Positions 35,942 to 45,101 of a stretch of 64,000 bases of DNA are shown here, piece after piece. The position numbers and the translations under genes were made by a program. The notes below the pieces were generated by a model that worked only from the letters and a program-made list of their open reading frames with translations, ran no database searches and had not been told where the DNA came from. The stretch's first letter is position 1; each line of letters starts with the position of its first letter. Location: assembly GCA_025355965.1 (NCBI GenBank), contig JANXYR010000016.1, positions 1 through 64,000 on the forward strand, given 5' to 3'. The DNA is from Geobacteraceae bacterium (GTDB lineage: Bacteria > Desulfobacterota > Desulfuromonadia > Geobacterales > Pseudopelobacteraceae).

Positions 35942-36649
35942 TTAGAATGGTTTTTCAAATGCCCATACAGCTCCAAAATGGCCAGTAGTACTCCAGACGC
36001 CAGTTGCATGTACTATAGAAGCGGCACTCGCATATCTATCTGCCCTGCCACCGGCTGATATTGTGGAGGCTGCATTAACTAGGTTAGCCGATGTGACAAG
36101 GGCTCTGAACGAACCAAGCCCCTGATCTGCCGCGCCATCGATTGCCGTATCTACAGTTTTGATCAACTCCATTTCATCTGAAGTCAAATCAATAGTATCA
36201 TCGCAGGTAGCAGTTTTACATATAGTCAAGGTGTTAACCAACCGTCCTGTCGTATCCGAATCGGCAGTACCAAAATAAATCCAAAAGGCGTTACCGCCTA
36301 CCATAACTGGGTTTGTAGGAAGAGCAGCCATATTCCCATTTAGCTCAACATCCACAATTGCTGTTTGAGTATTGCCTTCAGTATCCATTATCAGACCACT
36401 TTTCCCTGCATCACCAGGGAATCGGCCATTTCTGTCCATATAGCCAAATGCGGCAATTTTCCAGGCATTCATAGCTGTTGTAACCTGCTTTGCCCGGGAG
36501 TTCAGCAACAGATCCTGACCCTTGATGATAGCGGCAATAATAATTCCGATAATCACCAGAACGATCGCCATTTCAATCAGTGAAAAGCCCTTACTGTTCC
36601 TCAGTTTTGCCATCATGCCAGGTGCTTTCTGCTTGTCCATGGAATCCAT
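35942..36649 (-). CDS. Type IV pilin (MSHA-like prepilin)
   Basis: From the ATG at 36647-36649, with AAGGAG upstream, the protein has 235 residues. The class III leader of about 20 residues ends NSKG, cleaved before FSLIEMAIVLVIIGIIIAAIIKG, with the conserved Glu at +5. The globular domain has two Cys near CKTATC and no homology I recognise. It is longer than a typical major pilin (about 150). It stands between its own promoter and a strong terminator, as expected for an abundant product, and follows the MSHA-type assembly genes on the same strand. It is likely the shaft subunit or a major component of this pilus. Confidence 0.85.
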   Translation of the reverse strand: MDSMDKQKAPGMMAKLRNSKGFSLIEMAIVLVIIGIIIAAIIKGQDLLLNSRAKQVTTAMNAWKIAAFGYMDRNGRFPGDAGKSGLIMDTEGNTQTAIVDVELNGNMAALPTNPVMVGGNAFWIYFGTADSDTTGRLVNTLTICKTATCDDTIDLTSDEMELIKTVDTAIDGAADQGLGSFRALVTSANLVNAASTISAGGRADRYASAASIVHATGVWSTTGHFGAVWAFEKPF

Positions 36650-36701
36650 TTTAGCTCCTTTTCCGTATTTAATTAAGACATAAAATAAAATTCTATATTT
36701 C

Positions 36702-36730
36702 CTAATATAATGTTCAACTCGGCTTGTCAA
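36702..36730 (-). promoter_or_regulatory. Predicted sigma70 promoter of the pilin gene
   Basis: On the minus strand a perfect TTGACA (36725-36730) is followed by TATTAG at 17 bp (36702-36707) or TATATT at 15 bp (36704-36709). The leader of about 45 nt is very AT-rich and ends in a strong ribosome binding site. It gives the pilin a transcript separate from the assembly operon. Confidence 0.55.
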
Positions 36731-36791
36731 GATAATTAATGCATAATTTTGTATAAATTACATATAATATGATAATACTTAGCCCAATTTT

Positions 36792-37853
36792 CTATTCTTC
36801 CAGCCGTACGAGCTTCCCTTTTACCTCCCTTTTTAAAGCTGAACTTGCATTTGGCAGTGCCATTATTTGCCGGTAGGTTCTGACCGCTTCAATTCTGTTC
36901 CCCTTGCGTTCATAAATCCTGGCCATCCCTTGTAGAGCCAGTGGATCATCGGTAGCTGCCAACTGGCGGTATGTTGCCTGCGCAGCGTCGAGGTTTCCTG
37001 CCCTTTCATGCAGTATACCCAGGTTTATCACAAGAGTCCGGTTGCTCGGGTCCAGCGCGCTGGCAAAGGTAAAAAGACGCAGGGCCTTCTGGGTGTTTCC
37101 CTTTGACGAATTACCAATAGCAGCATTGATTAGAGCGAGGACATAATCCGGTTTCTTGGCCAGCGCTCGTTCAGCCTCCTGTATGCCTTCGTCGAACATA
37201 CCAAGATTATTGAGGGCGGCGGCGACGTTGCTCATAATCTTATAATTATCAGGATCAATATCCAGTGCCTTGCGATAGTTGGTAAGTGCTGATTTCCAAT
37301 CGGATGCCTGCTCCGCTGAACGCGCTGCATAGAGCAGAGAATCTCGTGCCGCAGTGTCAATTTTGCGTGGCGCAACAGCTTTCTGTCGAGGTGGTGCAGG
37401 TGCCTGAAGTTTTTGCCTCTCTATTTTTTGCACCGTGTGTTGCGAATTTATTGCCTTATGTGGTCGGGCTCTTTTCTTTAACGGTTCCGGCTCAGTCGGC
37501 TCTCCCAGTGTTATCCTTGCTTTATTTGCCTGCTCAAGTGGTGGTGCTGCTGCAGGTGGTGGCAAGGCAACTTGCGGCACAGCTGTACTGGGTGTAACAA
37601 CCTTGACAGGTGTCGTCTGCTGTGTTTTCTTGCCTAACAGGCTGAGTTTTGCTGTTACGAAAACACCAAGAGCGGTTAAAGCAACCAATACAAGCGATAT
37701 TTTGACGTATCGGTTATTTAATGAGCGAACTGGAGAAGAAATTCCCTGCGCCTTGGAAAGAGTCGGAGGGACATTAAGGGGCAACGGTGATTCATTGCCG
37801 CCGTTTGATGAACTCGTTTTGTTCTTTGAAAGGAGATCTGCGAGAAGACTCAT
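36792..37853 (-). CDS. mshN: TPR protein of the MSHA-type pilus operon (MshN-like)
   Basis: The 353-residue protein has a short cytoplasmic N-terminus and one membrane span near residues 50-70 (ISLVLVALTALGVFVTAKL). A proline/alanine-rich linker follows (70-165). From about 170 there are five TPR repeats (WKSALTNYRKALDIDPDNYKIMSNVAAAL and successors). This one-span plus TPR layout is that of MshN. It ends the assembly operon; the pilin gene follows after a promoter. It probably works with the MshM ATPase encoded 54 bp upstream, by analogy to the Vibrio system. Confidence 0.78.
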   Translation of the reverse strand: MSLLADLLSKNKTSSSNGGNESPLPLNVPPTLSKAQGISSPVRSLNNRYVKISLVLVALTALGVFVTAKLSLLGKKTQQTTPVKVVTPSTAVPQVALPPPAAAPPLEQANKARITLGEPTEPEPLKKRARPHKAINSQHTVQKIERQKLQAPAPPRQKAVAPRKIDTAARDSLLYAARSAEQASDWKSALTNYRKALDIDPDNYKIMSNVAAALNNLGMFDEGIQEAERALAKKPDYVLALINAAIGNSSKGNTQKALRLFTFASALDPSNRTLVINLGILHERAGNLDAAQATYRQLAATDDPLALQGMARIYERKGNRIEAVRTYRQIMALPNASSALKREVKGKLVRLEE

Positions 37854-37907
37854 GCAATGTACTGGCTGTTCATCATTGGATTGTCCTCGTTATTAAGTAG
37901 TAAGGGG

Positions 37908-39590
37908 TTATTTTTCCTGTTTCAGCACCGGGCGAAAATAGCCGGATGCCGCCTGATACAGATATAGCAGCGTCTTGGGTCCCGGTCTCCCGGTAACTTC
38001 AAGCCCCTTTAAACCCTGAAACGATTTGAGAGCGTCCACTGTTTTTTGATCAAATACCCCGCTTTTTTCAACGGCTATGCCGGCATTGCCCAGTAGTTTC
38101 TGGAGGCCGATAGTAGCAGCGGTGCGGTCTCCATTCGGAAGCCAGGCTGGAATCTTTTCATAGTTTTTCCACAAAATAACCGCTTTACCGTGCCAGATAC
38201 TTTCCAATTCATTTCTCGTGAGCCGTTGCTTTCCACCAAGCCCCGGAGATATGACGTATTCACCGTTAGAGACTCCAGTTAGTGCGGTGTAGATTTCCTT
38301 GTCATTATCGGACGGCTTTATATGCAGTATCAGCGGATATCCCATTTCGATAATCCCCTCTGCGTTGCCGTCAAAGCTGATCAATTCCATTCCGCGTTGC
38401 AGTGCCAGGCTCGCAAGGTATTTATTCGGTACATCTTTCTTTTTAGTAAATTGAGGAATCAGAGGGAGATTCCATACTGTTGCCATGGCGTTGAACGATT
38501 GAAAAACTGTCTGATTGGCATCGGCCACCGTGGTTTCTTTTGAGACGGTCGCCGCAAAGGAAAGTGGTGCAGGTGCTACAACGTTTTTATCTGCCGGTTG
38601 CGGAGGAACCAGACTGCTCTGTGCCGTTACAGGCTTTTCGACAGCCGTCTGGTTGACAGCTTTAGGGGGTTTGCTTGTAAAAAAGTATATTGCAGCTCCT
38701 ATGGCAATCGCTGTAAATACAGCTGCTGTGGCAACCGCAACCGTACGAAAGGGAAAAACACGGGGGGTATGAACAGGAACGGTAGCCTCCATGACGTCCG
38801 TTGCTCCCTGTTCGATGTGTTTCTCAAGGACTTCGTTGCTTTTCTCCAGAAAGGCGGCCATGAGGCCCCGCGAGGCGAGCAAGTTTATGGTACGGGGGAT
38901 GCCTTTGGACAGGTTATAGATCAGCTCCTTAGCCTTCTGGTTGAAAAGCAGGGAGCTGTTCCCCCCTTTGATCAGCCTCGTATTGATGTAGTCAGAGGTC
39001 TCGGGCGCGGTGAGCGGTTTGAGTTTGACGCGGACCGTAATGCGCTGGTTCAGTTGCCGCAGAGGGTTTCGGAGCAGTTTGTTGGACAGTTCTGGCTGAC
39101 CGATAAGGATTATTTGAAGCAACTTTTCTTTTTCAGTTTCGAGGTTGGACAGAAGCCTAAGCTCTTCAAGGGTGCTTTCCGGAAGTTCCTGGGCTTCGTC
39201 CACAATGATGGCTACCCGTTTGTCATGTGACGCATGGGTGAGGAGGAAGTCACGGAACGATTTCAGCATTTCGTTTTTACTGTCGCTTAGTGGTATCTTG
39301 AAATCATCCAGTATCGCCCGGAAAAATTCGTCGGCTGAAAGCCGTGGAGTCATAATCAGGGCAATCTCGGCTTTTTCTTTCCACTTTTCGGTGAAGAGCC
39401 GCAGGATTGTTGTCTTTCCTGTCCCTGGTTCTCCGGTTAGAATGCAAAATCCTTCTTTATGCGTCACACAGTATTCAAGTGAGAGAAAGGCTGTTGAATG
39501 AGCCGGTGAATTGTAAAAGTAGGCGGTATCCGGCGTAAGACGGAACGGGTCATCGTTGAGATTAAAAAAAGAGAGGTAATCCGTTGCCAT
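37908..39590 (-). CDS. mshM: ExeA/MshM-like AAA ATPase with C-terminal peptidoglycan-binding domain
   Basis: From the ATG at 39588-39590 the protein has 560 residues. The start DYLSFFNLNDDPFRLTPDTAYFY is typical of ExeA/GspA. Walker A is GEPGTGKTT near residue 51, Walker B IVDEAQ near 126, and the sensor is IGQPEL. A membrane span lies near 280-300 (TVAVATAAVFTAIAIGAAIYFF). At the end is a PG_binding_1-type domain (QKLLGNAGIAVEKSGVFDQKTVDALKSFQ). Such proteins couple ATP use to insertion of the secretin through the peptidoglycan. Vibrio MshM is shorter; the peptidoglycan-binding end here resembles GspA/ExeA fusions. Confidence 0.85.
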   Translation of the reverse strand: MATDYLSFFNLNDDPFRLTPDTAYFYNSPAHSTAFLSLEYCVTHKEGFCILTGEPGTGKTTILRLFTEKWKEKAEIALIMTPRLSADEFFRAILDDFKIPLSDSKNEMLKSFRDFLLTHASHDKRVAIIVDEAQELPESTLEELRLLSNLETEKEKLLQIILIGQPELSNKLLRNPLRQLNQRITVRVKLKPLTAPETSDYINTRLIKGGNSSLLFNQKAKELIYNLSKGIPRTINLLASRGLMAAFLEKSNEVLEKHIEQGATDVMEATVPVHTPRVFPFRTVAVATAAVFTAIAIGAAIYFFTSKPPKAVNQTAVEKPVTAQSSLVPPQPADKNVVAPAPLSFAATVSKETTVADANQTVFQSFNAMATVWNLPLIPQFTKKKDVPNKYLASLALQRGMELISFDGNAEGIIEMGYPLILHIKPSDNDKEIYTALTGVSNGEYVISPGLGGKQRLTRNELESIWHGKAVILWKNYEKIPAWLPNGDRTAATIGLQKLLGNAGIAVEKSGVFDQKTVDALKSFQGLKGLEVTGRPGPKTLLYLYQAASGYFRPVLKQEK

Positions 39591-39606
39591 GCTCTGTAAA
39601 AACCTC

Positions 39607-40824
39607 CTAGCCTTTTCCGACTTTGGAAACCAGATCGTAAATCGGGAGCAGCAGTCCCATGATGATGATGCCGAACAATCCACCGATTACTGTCATGACC
39701 AGTGGTTCAATTATCTTGCCCAGGTTCTCGGTGGCATCGTCCAATTTCTTGGTGTAGTACTTAGCCAGAAAATCCAGCTGTTTGTCAAGGGTTCCGCTCG
39801 TTTCTCCGATGCGAATCTTGCTGATGACCAGAGGAGGAAGTATCTTTTGCTGTTCGAGTGATTCGGCAATCGGGTTGCCGTTAAGGACATTTTCTTTCGC
39901 TTTGAGGAGGTTCACTCCAAAATATTCATTCCCAAGAGCCGGAATTATCAGGTCAAAGAGCCTTTTTAACGGGATGCCAGCCGCAATCAGCATCCTGAAC
40001 TGCTCCGCGAAAGTAGCCAGCAGCTTATTGAATAAAATAATTTTCACAACCGGCAAGTTTACCAGGATCCGATCCATCTCATACCTGATTGCAGGCTGTT
40101 TGCCCAGCAGAAATATGGCTAGCGGCACCAGAACCAGCGCAAGCGGTAAAAGCTCCCAGTGTGCCCGAAACAGGTTGCTGGAGTTTATGAGAAACAGTGT
40201 CAGTGGGGGAAGTTTACCCCCCATGCTCTTCAGAGTCGAGGTCATGCTGGGTATAACGAACAGCATCCAGAAAATCAGGGCACCGATGGTCGCAGTAAAA
40301 GCAAAAAGTGGATACATAAGAGCCTTTTTAATGGCACTCGACAGGTTTTGCAATCTTTGAAGATGTTCGGTCGCTTCCCGCAAACTCTCATCCAGGCACC
40401 CGGTTTCTTCACCAACCGCGACCAATGTTTTGATGATGTCCGGAAAGACCGCCCCCTGGGCTCCCAGTGCAGTAGATACGGTACTTCCACTCTTCAAACG
40501 GAGCTGGATATCAATCAGTACAGGCTTGAAAGAACTGTTGGTCGTAGTTGCTATGAGGTCGTCCAGACAGGTGATAATCGGAACACCTGACTTCAACATA
40601 ACCGAAAAGCTCCCCGTGAACTCCAGAATATCGGATCGTTTGATCTGCAGTCCGAGAAAAAACCTTCTGAGAAAGGCGAGCTGATCAGCGGTTTCTCGGA
40701 TCGAGATGATATATAGTCCTCTGGCGCTTATATCTTGAGAAGCTGCTTCCGCCGTTTCGGCAGCAATGTTTCCCCTGACGATTTTGCCGGAATAGTTGGT
40801 TGCACGGTACGCGAAATTTTTCAT
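39607..40824 (-). CDS. mshG: Type IV pilus/T2SS inner-membrane platform protein (MshG/PilC/GspF)
   Basis: The 405-residue protein contains two T2SSF domains. It has the start YRATNYSGKIVRG, TGSFSVMLKSGVPIITCLDDL and, in the second domain, EQFRMLIAAGIPLKRLFD and KIRIGETSGTLDKQLDFLAKYY. Three hydrophobic helices lie near 170-190, 220-240 and 380-400. It anchors the assembly ATPase at the inner membrane. It overlaps mshE by 4 bp, giving the coupled order mshL-mshE-mshG. Confidence 0.93.
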   Translation of the reverse strand: MKNFAYRATNYSGKIVRGNIAAETAEAASQDISARGLYIISIRETADQLAFLRRFFLGLQIKRSDILEFTGSFSVMLKSGVPIITCLDDLIATTTNSSFKPVLIDIQLRLKSGSTVSTALGAQGAVFPDIIKTLVAVGEETGCLDESLREATEHLQRLQNLSSAIKKALMYPLFAFTATIGALIFWMLFVIPSMTSTLKSMGGKLPPLTLFLINSSNLFRAHWELLPLALVLVPLAIFLLGKQPAIRYEMDRILVNLPVVKIILFNKLLATFAEQFRMLIAAGIPLKRLFDLIIPALGNEYFGVNLLKAKENVLNGNPIAESLEQQKILPPLVISKIRIGETSGTLDKQLDFLAKYYTKKLDDATENLGKIIEPLVMTVIGGLFGIIIMGLLLPIYDLVSKVGKG

Positions 40825-42497
40825 CCAACCACTCTTTGGACCTCTTGGAGGGTAGTGTGACCAGCGACGACCTGATTGAGCCCTTCTGTGAAGAGAGGCA
40901 CCAATCCCCCGCGCTGTGCAGCCTGAAAAATTGCTTCCATAGAGGCGCCGGCATAGATCTGTTCTTTGATCTCTGTATTCATGATCATGACTTCGGCAAT
41001 GGATGTTCTGCCGGCAAAACCGCTATTACCGCATCTGCTGCATCCAGTGCCGCGATAGGCCCTGGTGACATCCATACCCGCTCTGTGGAAGATCTTCCGC
41101 TCTTTTTCGCTCAGTTCATATTCCTCTTTGCAATAATGGCATATACGGCGTACCAGACGCTGGGCCAGGACTGCCAGCAGGGTCGATGAAAGCAGAAGCT
41201 TGTCCATACCCAGTTCCAGAAGACGTGGTATGGAGGCGACCGCATCAGTTGCGTGGAGGGTGGAAAGCAGCAGATGACCGGTAATGGAACCACGAATGGC
41301 GATCTGGGCCGTTTCCTTGTCACGTATCTCGCCCAGCAGCATGACGTCGGGGTCTTGACGCATGAACGTTCTCGCTGATGATGCAAAGGTGTAGCCGGTC
41401 TTTTCGTTTACTTCAGTCTGGCGAACGAAGTTCAGGCGATATTCGACCGGATCCTCAATCGTAATGACATTTTTCTCCAGCAGGTCTATCTCGCGGAGGC
41501 AGGAGTACAGTGTTGTAGTTTTACCGCTGCCGGTTGGTCCGGTGATGAGTATGATGCCGTGAGATTTGTTGAAAAGCTGCCGCATTGTGTCGACAATATT
41601 TTCGTTGAGTCCCAACGTGGAAATATGTTTGAGAGCGCCGTTCGTGGAAAGAACCCTGATGACAATATTTTCACCATAGATGGTGGGGGCTGTAGATATA
41701 CGCAGATCGTATTTCTTTTTTAAAAATGCCAGTGTGAATGAGCCATCCTGGGGAAGCCTCTGCTCCGTGATGTCGAGTTCGGCCATGATCTTGATGCGCG
41801 AGGCCAGCGACGTCTGTATGATCTTCGGCAGACAATGGCCGTAGGTTAGTACGCCATCAATACGATAGAAGATGTGCAATACCTCATCTGACGGGGTCAT
41901 ATGGATGTCGGACGCCATTTTAAGAATGCCGTCCATGATGAGAAGTTCGGTCAGTTCAGGGACTATGGCCCCCGGTATGGCCTCGCCGTTCTTGAGCGTC
42001 TCTGCAAATTCTTCCAAGCGTTGCTGCACGGAGTTTTTTGAAAAATAGTAAGCTCGCTCAAAGATGTCCCCGTAGGCTTCCTGGTCGACAAGGTAAACCT
42101 TGGGCGGCTTGCCGGTCAGGCGGAGCACGCTGTCTACCGCTACGACGTTGCTGGGGGTCATAATCCCGATGGAGAGGATTCCATCTTCCAGTTCCAGCGG
42201 AATATATCCGTTAGTCAGAGACGTTTCTTTTGGGATGAGACGCAGGGCCTGTTCGGACAGTGTGAATGTGTGGAGATCAAGGTATTCGAGACCGGACTGC
42301 AGGGCGATTGTCTGGGCAAATTCCTGAGACGTCAGGAATCCGAGCGATATGAGCGTTTCACCCAGTATGGTGCCTGTCACCCGCTGCTGGATAAGGGCAA
42401 TTCTGAGCTGCTTGGCGCTGATCTTCCCGGTTGATATCAGGAGATCCCCAAGGTTGTTAGGAGCAGGTATCACGCGCGGTTCACCTGTGTACTTCAC
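40821..42497 (-). CDS. mshE: Type IV pilus/T2SS assembly ATPase (MshE/GspE-like)
   Basis: The 558-residue ATPase has an N-terminal MshEN domain (about 1-150: GDLLISTGKISAKQLRIALIQQ, LGETLISLGFLTSQEFAQTIA), which in MshE binds cyclic di-GMP. The motor domain has Walker [11 protein letters not shown] near residue 320, the Asp box, Walker B (VMLLGEIRDKETA) and a zinc site formed by CHYC … CSRC. It powers pilus extension. The N-terminal motif pairs suggest cyclic di-GMP control of piliation, as described for Vibrio MshE. It overlaps both mshL and mshG by 4 bp. Confidence 0.93.
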   Translation of the reverse strand: MKYTGEPRVIPAPNNLGDLLISTGKISAKQLRIALIQQRVTGTILGETLISLGFLTSQEFAQTIALQSGLEYLDLHTFTLSEQALRLIPKETSLTNGYIPLELEDGILSIGIMTPSNVVAVDSVLRLTGKPPKVYLVDQEAYGDIFERAYYFSKNSVQQRLEEFAETLKNGEAIPGAIVPELTELLIMDGILKMASDIHMTPSDEVLHIFYRIDGVLTYGHCLPKIIQTSLASRIKIMAELDITEQRLPQDGSFTLAFLKKKYDLRISTAPTIYGENIVIRVLSTNGALKHISTLGLNENIVDTMRQLFNKSHGIILITGPTGSGKTTTLYSCLREIDLLEKNVITIEDPVEYRLNFVRQTEVNEKTGYTFASSARTFMRQDPDVMLLGEIRDKETAQIAIRGSITGHLLLSTLHATDAVASIPRLLELGMDKLLLSSTLLAVLAQRLVRRICHYCKEEYELSEKERKIFHRAGMDVTRAYRGTGCSRCGNSGFAGRTSIAEVMIMNTEIKEQIYAGASMEAIFQAAQRGGLVPLFTEGLNQVVAGHTTLQEVQRVVG

Positions 42498-44083
42498 TCA
42501 TTGTCAACAATATGAGGCCGCAGGAGCAGCACCAGCTCGGAGCGCGACTCCGTGTTGTTTATTCTGGTGAAGAGTTTGCCAAGGTACGGGATGTCGCCGA
42601 TGAACGGTATCTTTTCTTCGTTTAAGGAACCTTTCTTGGAAATCAGTCCACCTATTATGACCATTTGCCCGTCACGCAACTTGACCGTGGTCGTCATTTC
42701 CCGAAGGGCAACCGTGGGAATGGTTATGGTAATCTGGTTGCCGGCGGTGCCGAAGGTTTTATCCTTCAGGTCTATCAGATCGGAAGTTATTGGAGTTATA
42801 TTGAGGGTGATGTCGCCTTTTTCGGAGATGTAGGGTACGATGCCGATGATCATCCCGGAAAGGACACTGGAAGTTTCAGGGGTGAAGCTGATCGAGTTGG
42901 CCGCGGAAGTGCCAACTCCTGTTGTTGTGGTGGTGGTAACTTTGGAGATAAAGCTGGTGTTGGTGCCGACGGTCAGAATGGAAGCGTGCCCGTTCATGAC
43001 ATTGATCTTTGGGTTAGAGAGGGTTTTAATGTCACCCTGCGTCTTGAGGGCGGTTAAAAGCCCCTGAAAATTGGCTTTGGTAATGCCGACCTGGAACTTG
43101 GAGCCACTGGCTGCTGTCGCGGTTGCATCGCTCTGCTTGGTGCTGCCGACGTTCAGGGAGCCAAAAGCTGCGTTGAATGTTCCACCCAGCTCTTTGTAGT
43201 TTTCGAGAAAAGACCAGTCGATGCCAAAGTTCATGCCTTCACTCAATGAAACCTCAATGATTCTCGCCTCGATCATTACCCCCCGGTTGAGGACCTTCCT
43301 GACGTTATCCAGATACTGTTCCACCTTTTCCAGGTTTTTCCGGGAGGCGGTCACCATGATGGTTCCGGTGAGCCGGTTGATGGTGATTCTCTGCTGGTTA
43401 TTGGTCGCTTTTGATTTTGAATCAGCGGTATCCTTCTTGTCCATTATGCCGGCCAGAGATGTTTCCATGGTTCCCCAGAAATCCTGCGCCTTTGGGTCGG
43501 CTGTGCTACTCGATGAAATAGCCCCGCTCATGCCTGATCCGGAGATATTTCCACCGACATTCACCGCGTATGTATTGGTCAGTGCGGGGTGTCCCAATTC
43601 GAAAATTCTGGTTCCGGTCGATTCAACCTTAAGAACGTTATTGGTAATGGTGTAGAAACAATCTGCGCTGGAGAAGATGGCCTTCAGGGCATCCTCGGCG
43701 GATGCGTTTCGAAGGGACAGGGTCATTGGCTGATCAAGGGCGACATCCTTGTCAACCAGAAGATTAAGTCCTGTTGCATTGGCGATAATATGCAGGACAT
43801 CGCCAAGCGTGCTGTTTCTAACTACAATATCGACTATCCTTGTCTTAAGCGGAACAATCTCTTCCGTCATGGAAACAAAAGCCGGGGGTTGTTGTTCGCC
43901 TTGAGGTGTTTTAGGCTCAACCTTCCACTCCGGTGAGCGGGGAATGCTATCCTTTATGAGATGTTCATCGGACTTCGCGGCCTGTCTGTTCGCCGAGCAG
44001 GATGCCAGGACAGCCATAGTCACGAGCATCAGAATATAACTCAATGACTTGGCAGCAGTATTTATTATTCTGTGGTTAGCCAT
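42494..44083 (-). CDS. mshL: MSHA-type outer-membrane secretin, lipoprotein (MshL)
   Basis: The 529-residue protein has a lipoprotein signal with lipobox VLASC (Cys near residue 29). An STN/secretin N-domain follows (about 85-150, ILVRNSTLGDVLHIIANATGLNLLVD-like). A linker is rich in S/G. The secretin domain lies at about 265-525, with VMIEARIIEVSLSEGMNFGIDW, a serine/threonine-rich gate region and the end VPFIGDIPYLGKLFTRINNTESRSELVLLLRP. It forms the outer-membrane pore for the pilus. It overlaps the MshK-like gene by 19 bp. Confidence 0.92.
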   Translation of the reverse strand: MANHRIINTAAKSLSYILMLVTMAVLASCSANRQAAKSDEHLIKDSIPRSPEWKVEPKTPQGEQQPPAFVSMTEEIVPLKTRIVDIVVRNSTLGDVLHIIANATGLNLLVDKDVALDQPMTLSLRNASAEDALKAIFSSADCFYTITNNVLKVESTGTRIFELGHPALTNTYAVNVGGNISGSGMSGAISSSSTADPKAQDFWGTMETSLAGIMDKKDTADSKSKATNNQQRITINRLTGTIMVTASRKNLEKVEQYLDNVRKVLNRGVMIEARIIEVSLSEGMNFGIDWSFLENYKELGGTFNAAFGSLNVGSTKQSDATATAASGSKFQVGITKANFQGLLTALKTQGDIKTLSNPKINVMNGHASILTVGTNTSFISKVTTTTTTGVGTSAANSISFTPETSSVLSGMIIGIVPYISEKGDITLNITPITSDLIDLKDKTFGTAGNQITITIPTVALREMTTTVKLRDGQMVIIGGLISKKGSLNEEKIPFIGDIPYLGKLFTRINNTESRSELVLLLRPHIVDNE

Positions 44084-44550
44084 ATATCCTTCCCGGTTTT
44101 TCGCAACAGCACCCGAGTGTTCTCAATTTTTACAATCACGCCGCTATTAAGTGTTGAACCTTCGTGAACAACATGGTTGTCAATGATGGCCATTCTCGTG
44201 GAACCAGCGAAATATATCATGGAAACGACCGGGAGGCTACCCAAAGAAAGTTGCAGCTTACTTTTTGCGTTTAAGGCCGCAGGGTTGGGTGCGGAAACCG
44301 GCTTGACGCTTTTAACCAGGACGTCACCATTTGGTTTTGAAGTTACACGTAAAGGGGAGGGCAACCCGGAAAAAATGACCTGTGTCTGCGGCGACGACAA
44401 GGCAACCGGCTTGCTTGAAAAAGCTATCAGCTCTTTTTCAGAAAGGGTCGGATCGGTATTGGGCAGTTTCCTAATAAAAAGTATGGCCGGTATAGCTATC
44501 ACCAGGAATAATACCGTAAGTATTGTAGTGATAGTTCGGTCGAGGGTCAT
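44065..44550 (-). CDS. mshK: MshK-like pilus assembly protein
   Basis: The 161-residue protein has one N-terminal membrane span (ITTILTVLFLVIAIPAILFI) and a periplasmic domain. Its end, MIYFAGSTRMAIIDNHVVHEGSTLNSGVIVKIENTRVLL, resembles the conserved patch in MshK/GspB/PilP-type proteins (an S-G-S-R-A-IIDG…V.EGD style motif). It probably bridges the inner-membrane platform and the secretin. It overlaps mshJ by 4 bp and mshL by 19 bp. The name is given from position and this motif, not from close identity. Confidence 0.68.
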   Translation of the reverse strand: MTLDRTITTILTVLFLVIAIPAILFIRKLPNTDPTLSEKELIAFSSKPVALSSPQTQVIFSGLPSPLRVTSKPNGDVLVKSVKPVSAPNPAALNAKSKLQLSLGSLPVVSMIYFAGSTRMAIIDNHVVHEGSTLNSGVIVKIENTRVLLRKTGKDIWLTTE

Positions 44551-45101
44551 GGTTTTGTTTTCCCGCTGGTTATCACTTTACCAGTGATATTGAATGAGTA
44601 CCCACTGGTCCCCTTTACGTCTGATTGCGTAATGGCAACGGAGCTGACAGGAGTCAGGGGAAAAACGGACCCATGAAGATAGCTGATGGCATTAAGCAGG
44701 TTATTGAAATTCGGGTTGCTGAACGAGAGGGTGTACTGGAGCGAAGCCTCTCCCCCCCCTTTGGCCACTGCGGTGATGGTCATGTCATCCGGGTTGAGGC
44801 GCGCCTTTATTTCTTCTACCTTGCCATAGATAACCATCTCGGGAGACATGATTTGAGCACCTTGACCAAACTGCGATTTCAGCGCCGCCAGGACGTGCCT
44901 CCGATTCGCATTGGCCTCCTTGACCCGTGTGAGCCCACCCTGTGCCCTTGTCAGATTATCAAAAGTACTCTCAAGTTGTCTGCGGTTTCTTTGTGCTGTT
45001 ACAAAGGCGATAGCCACAATCAAAAAAAGCCCAGCCACTACGAAAAAACGATTCTTCAATGGCTTGAGATTGTTTTCATATCTGTTCTCGATAGGGTTCA
45101 T
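44547..45101 (-). CDS. mshJ: PilO/MshJ-like pilus alignment protein
   Basis: The 184-residue protein has a short cytoplasmic start and one membrane span (about 20-38, FFVVAGLFLIVAIAFVTAQ). A coiled coil (QLESTFDNLTRAQGGLTRVKEANANRRHVL) precedes a small ferredoxin-like periplasmic domain. This is the PilO/GspM topology found in MshJ. It joins the PilM/PilN-like protein encoded upstream (4 bp overlap) to form the alignment complex. Confidence 0.75.
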   Translation of the reverse strand: MNPIENRYENNLKPLKNRFFVVAGLFLIVAIAFVTAQRNRRQLESTFDNLTRAQGGLTRVKEANANRRHVLAALKSQFGQGAQIMSPEMVIYGKVEEIKARLNPDDMTITAVAKGGGEASLQYTLSFSNPNFNNLLNAISYLHGSVFPLTPVSSVAITQSDVKGTSGYSFNITGKVITSGKTKP

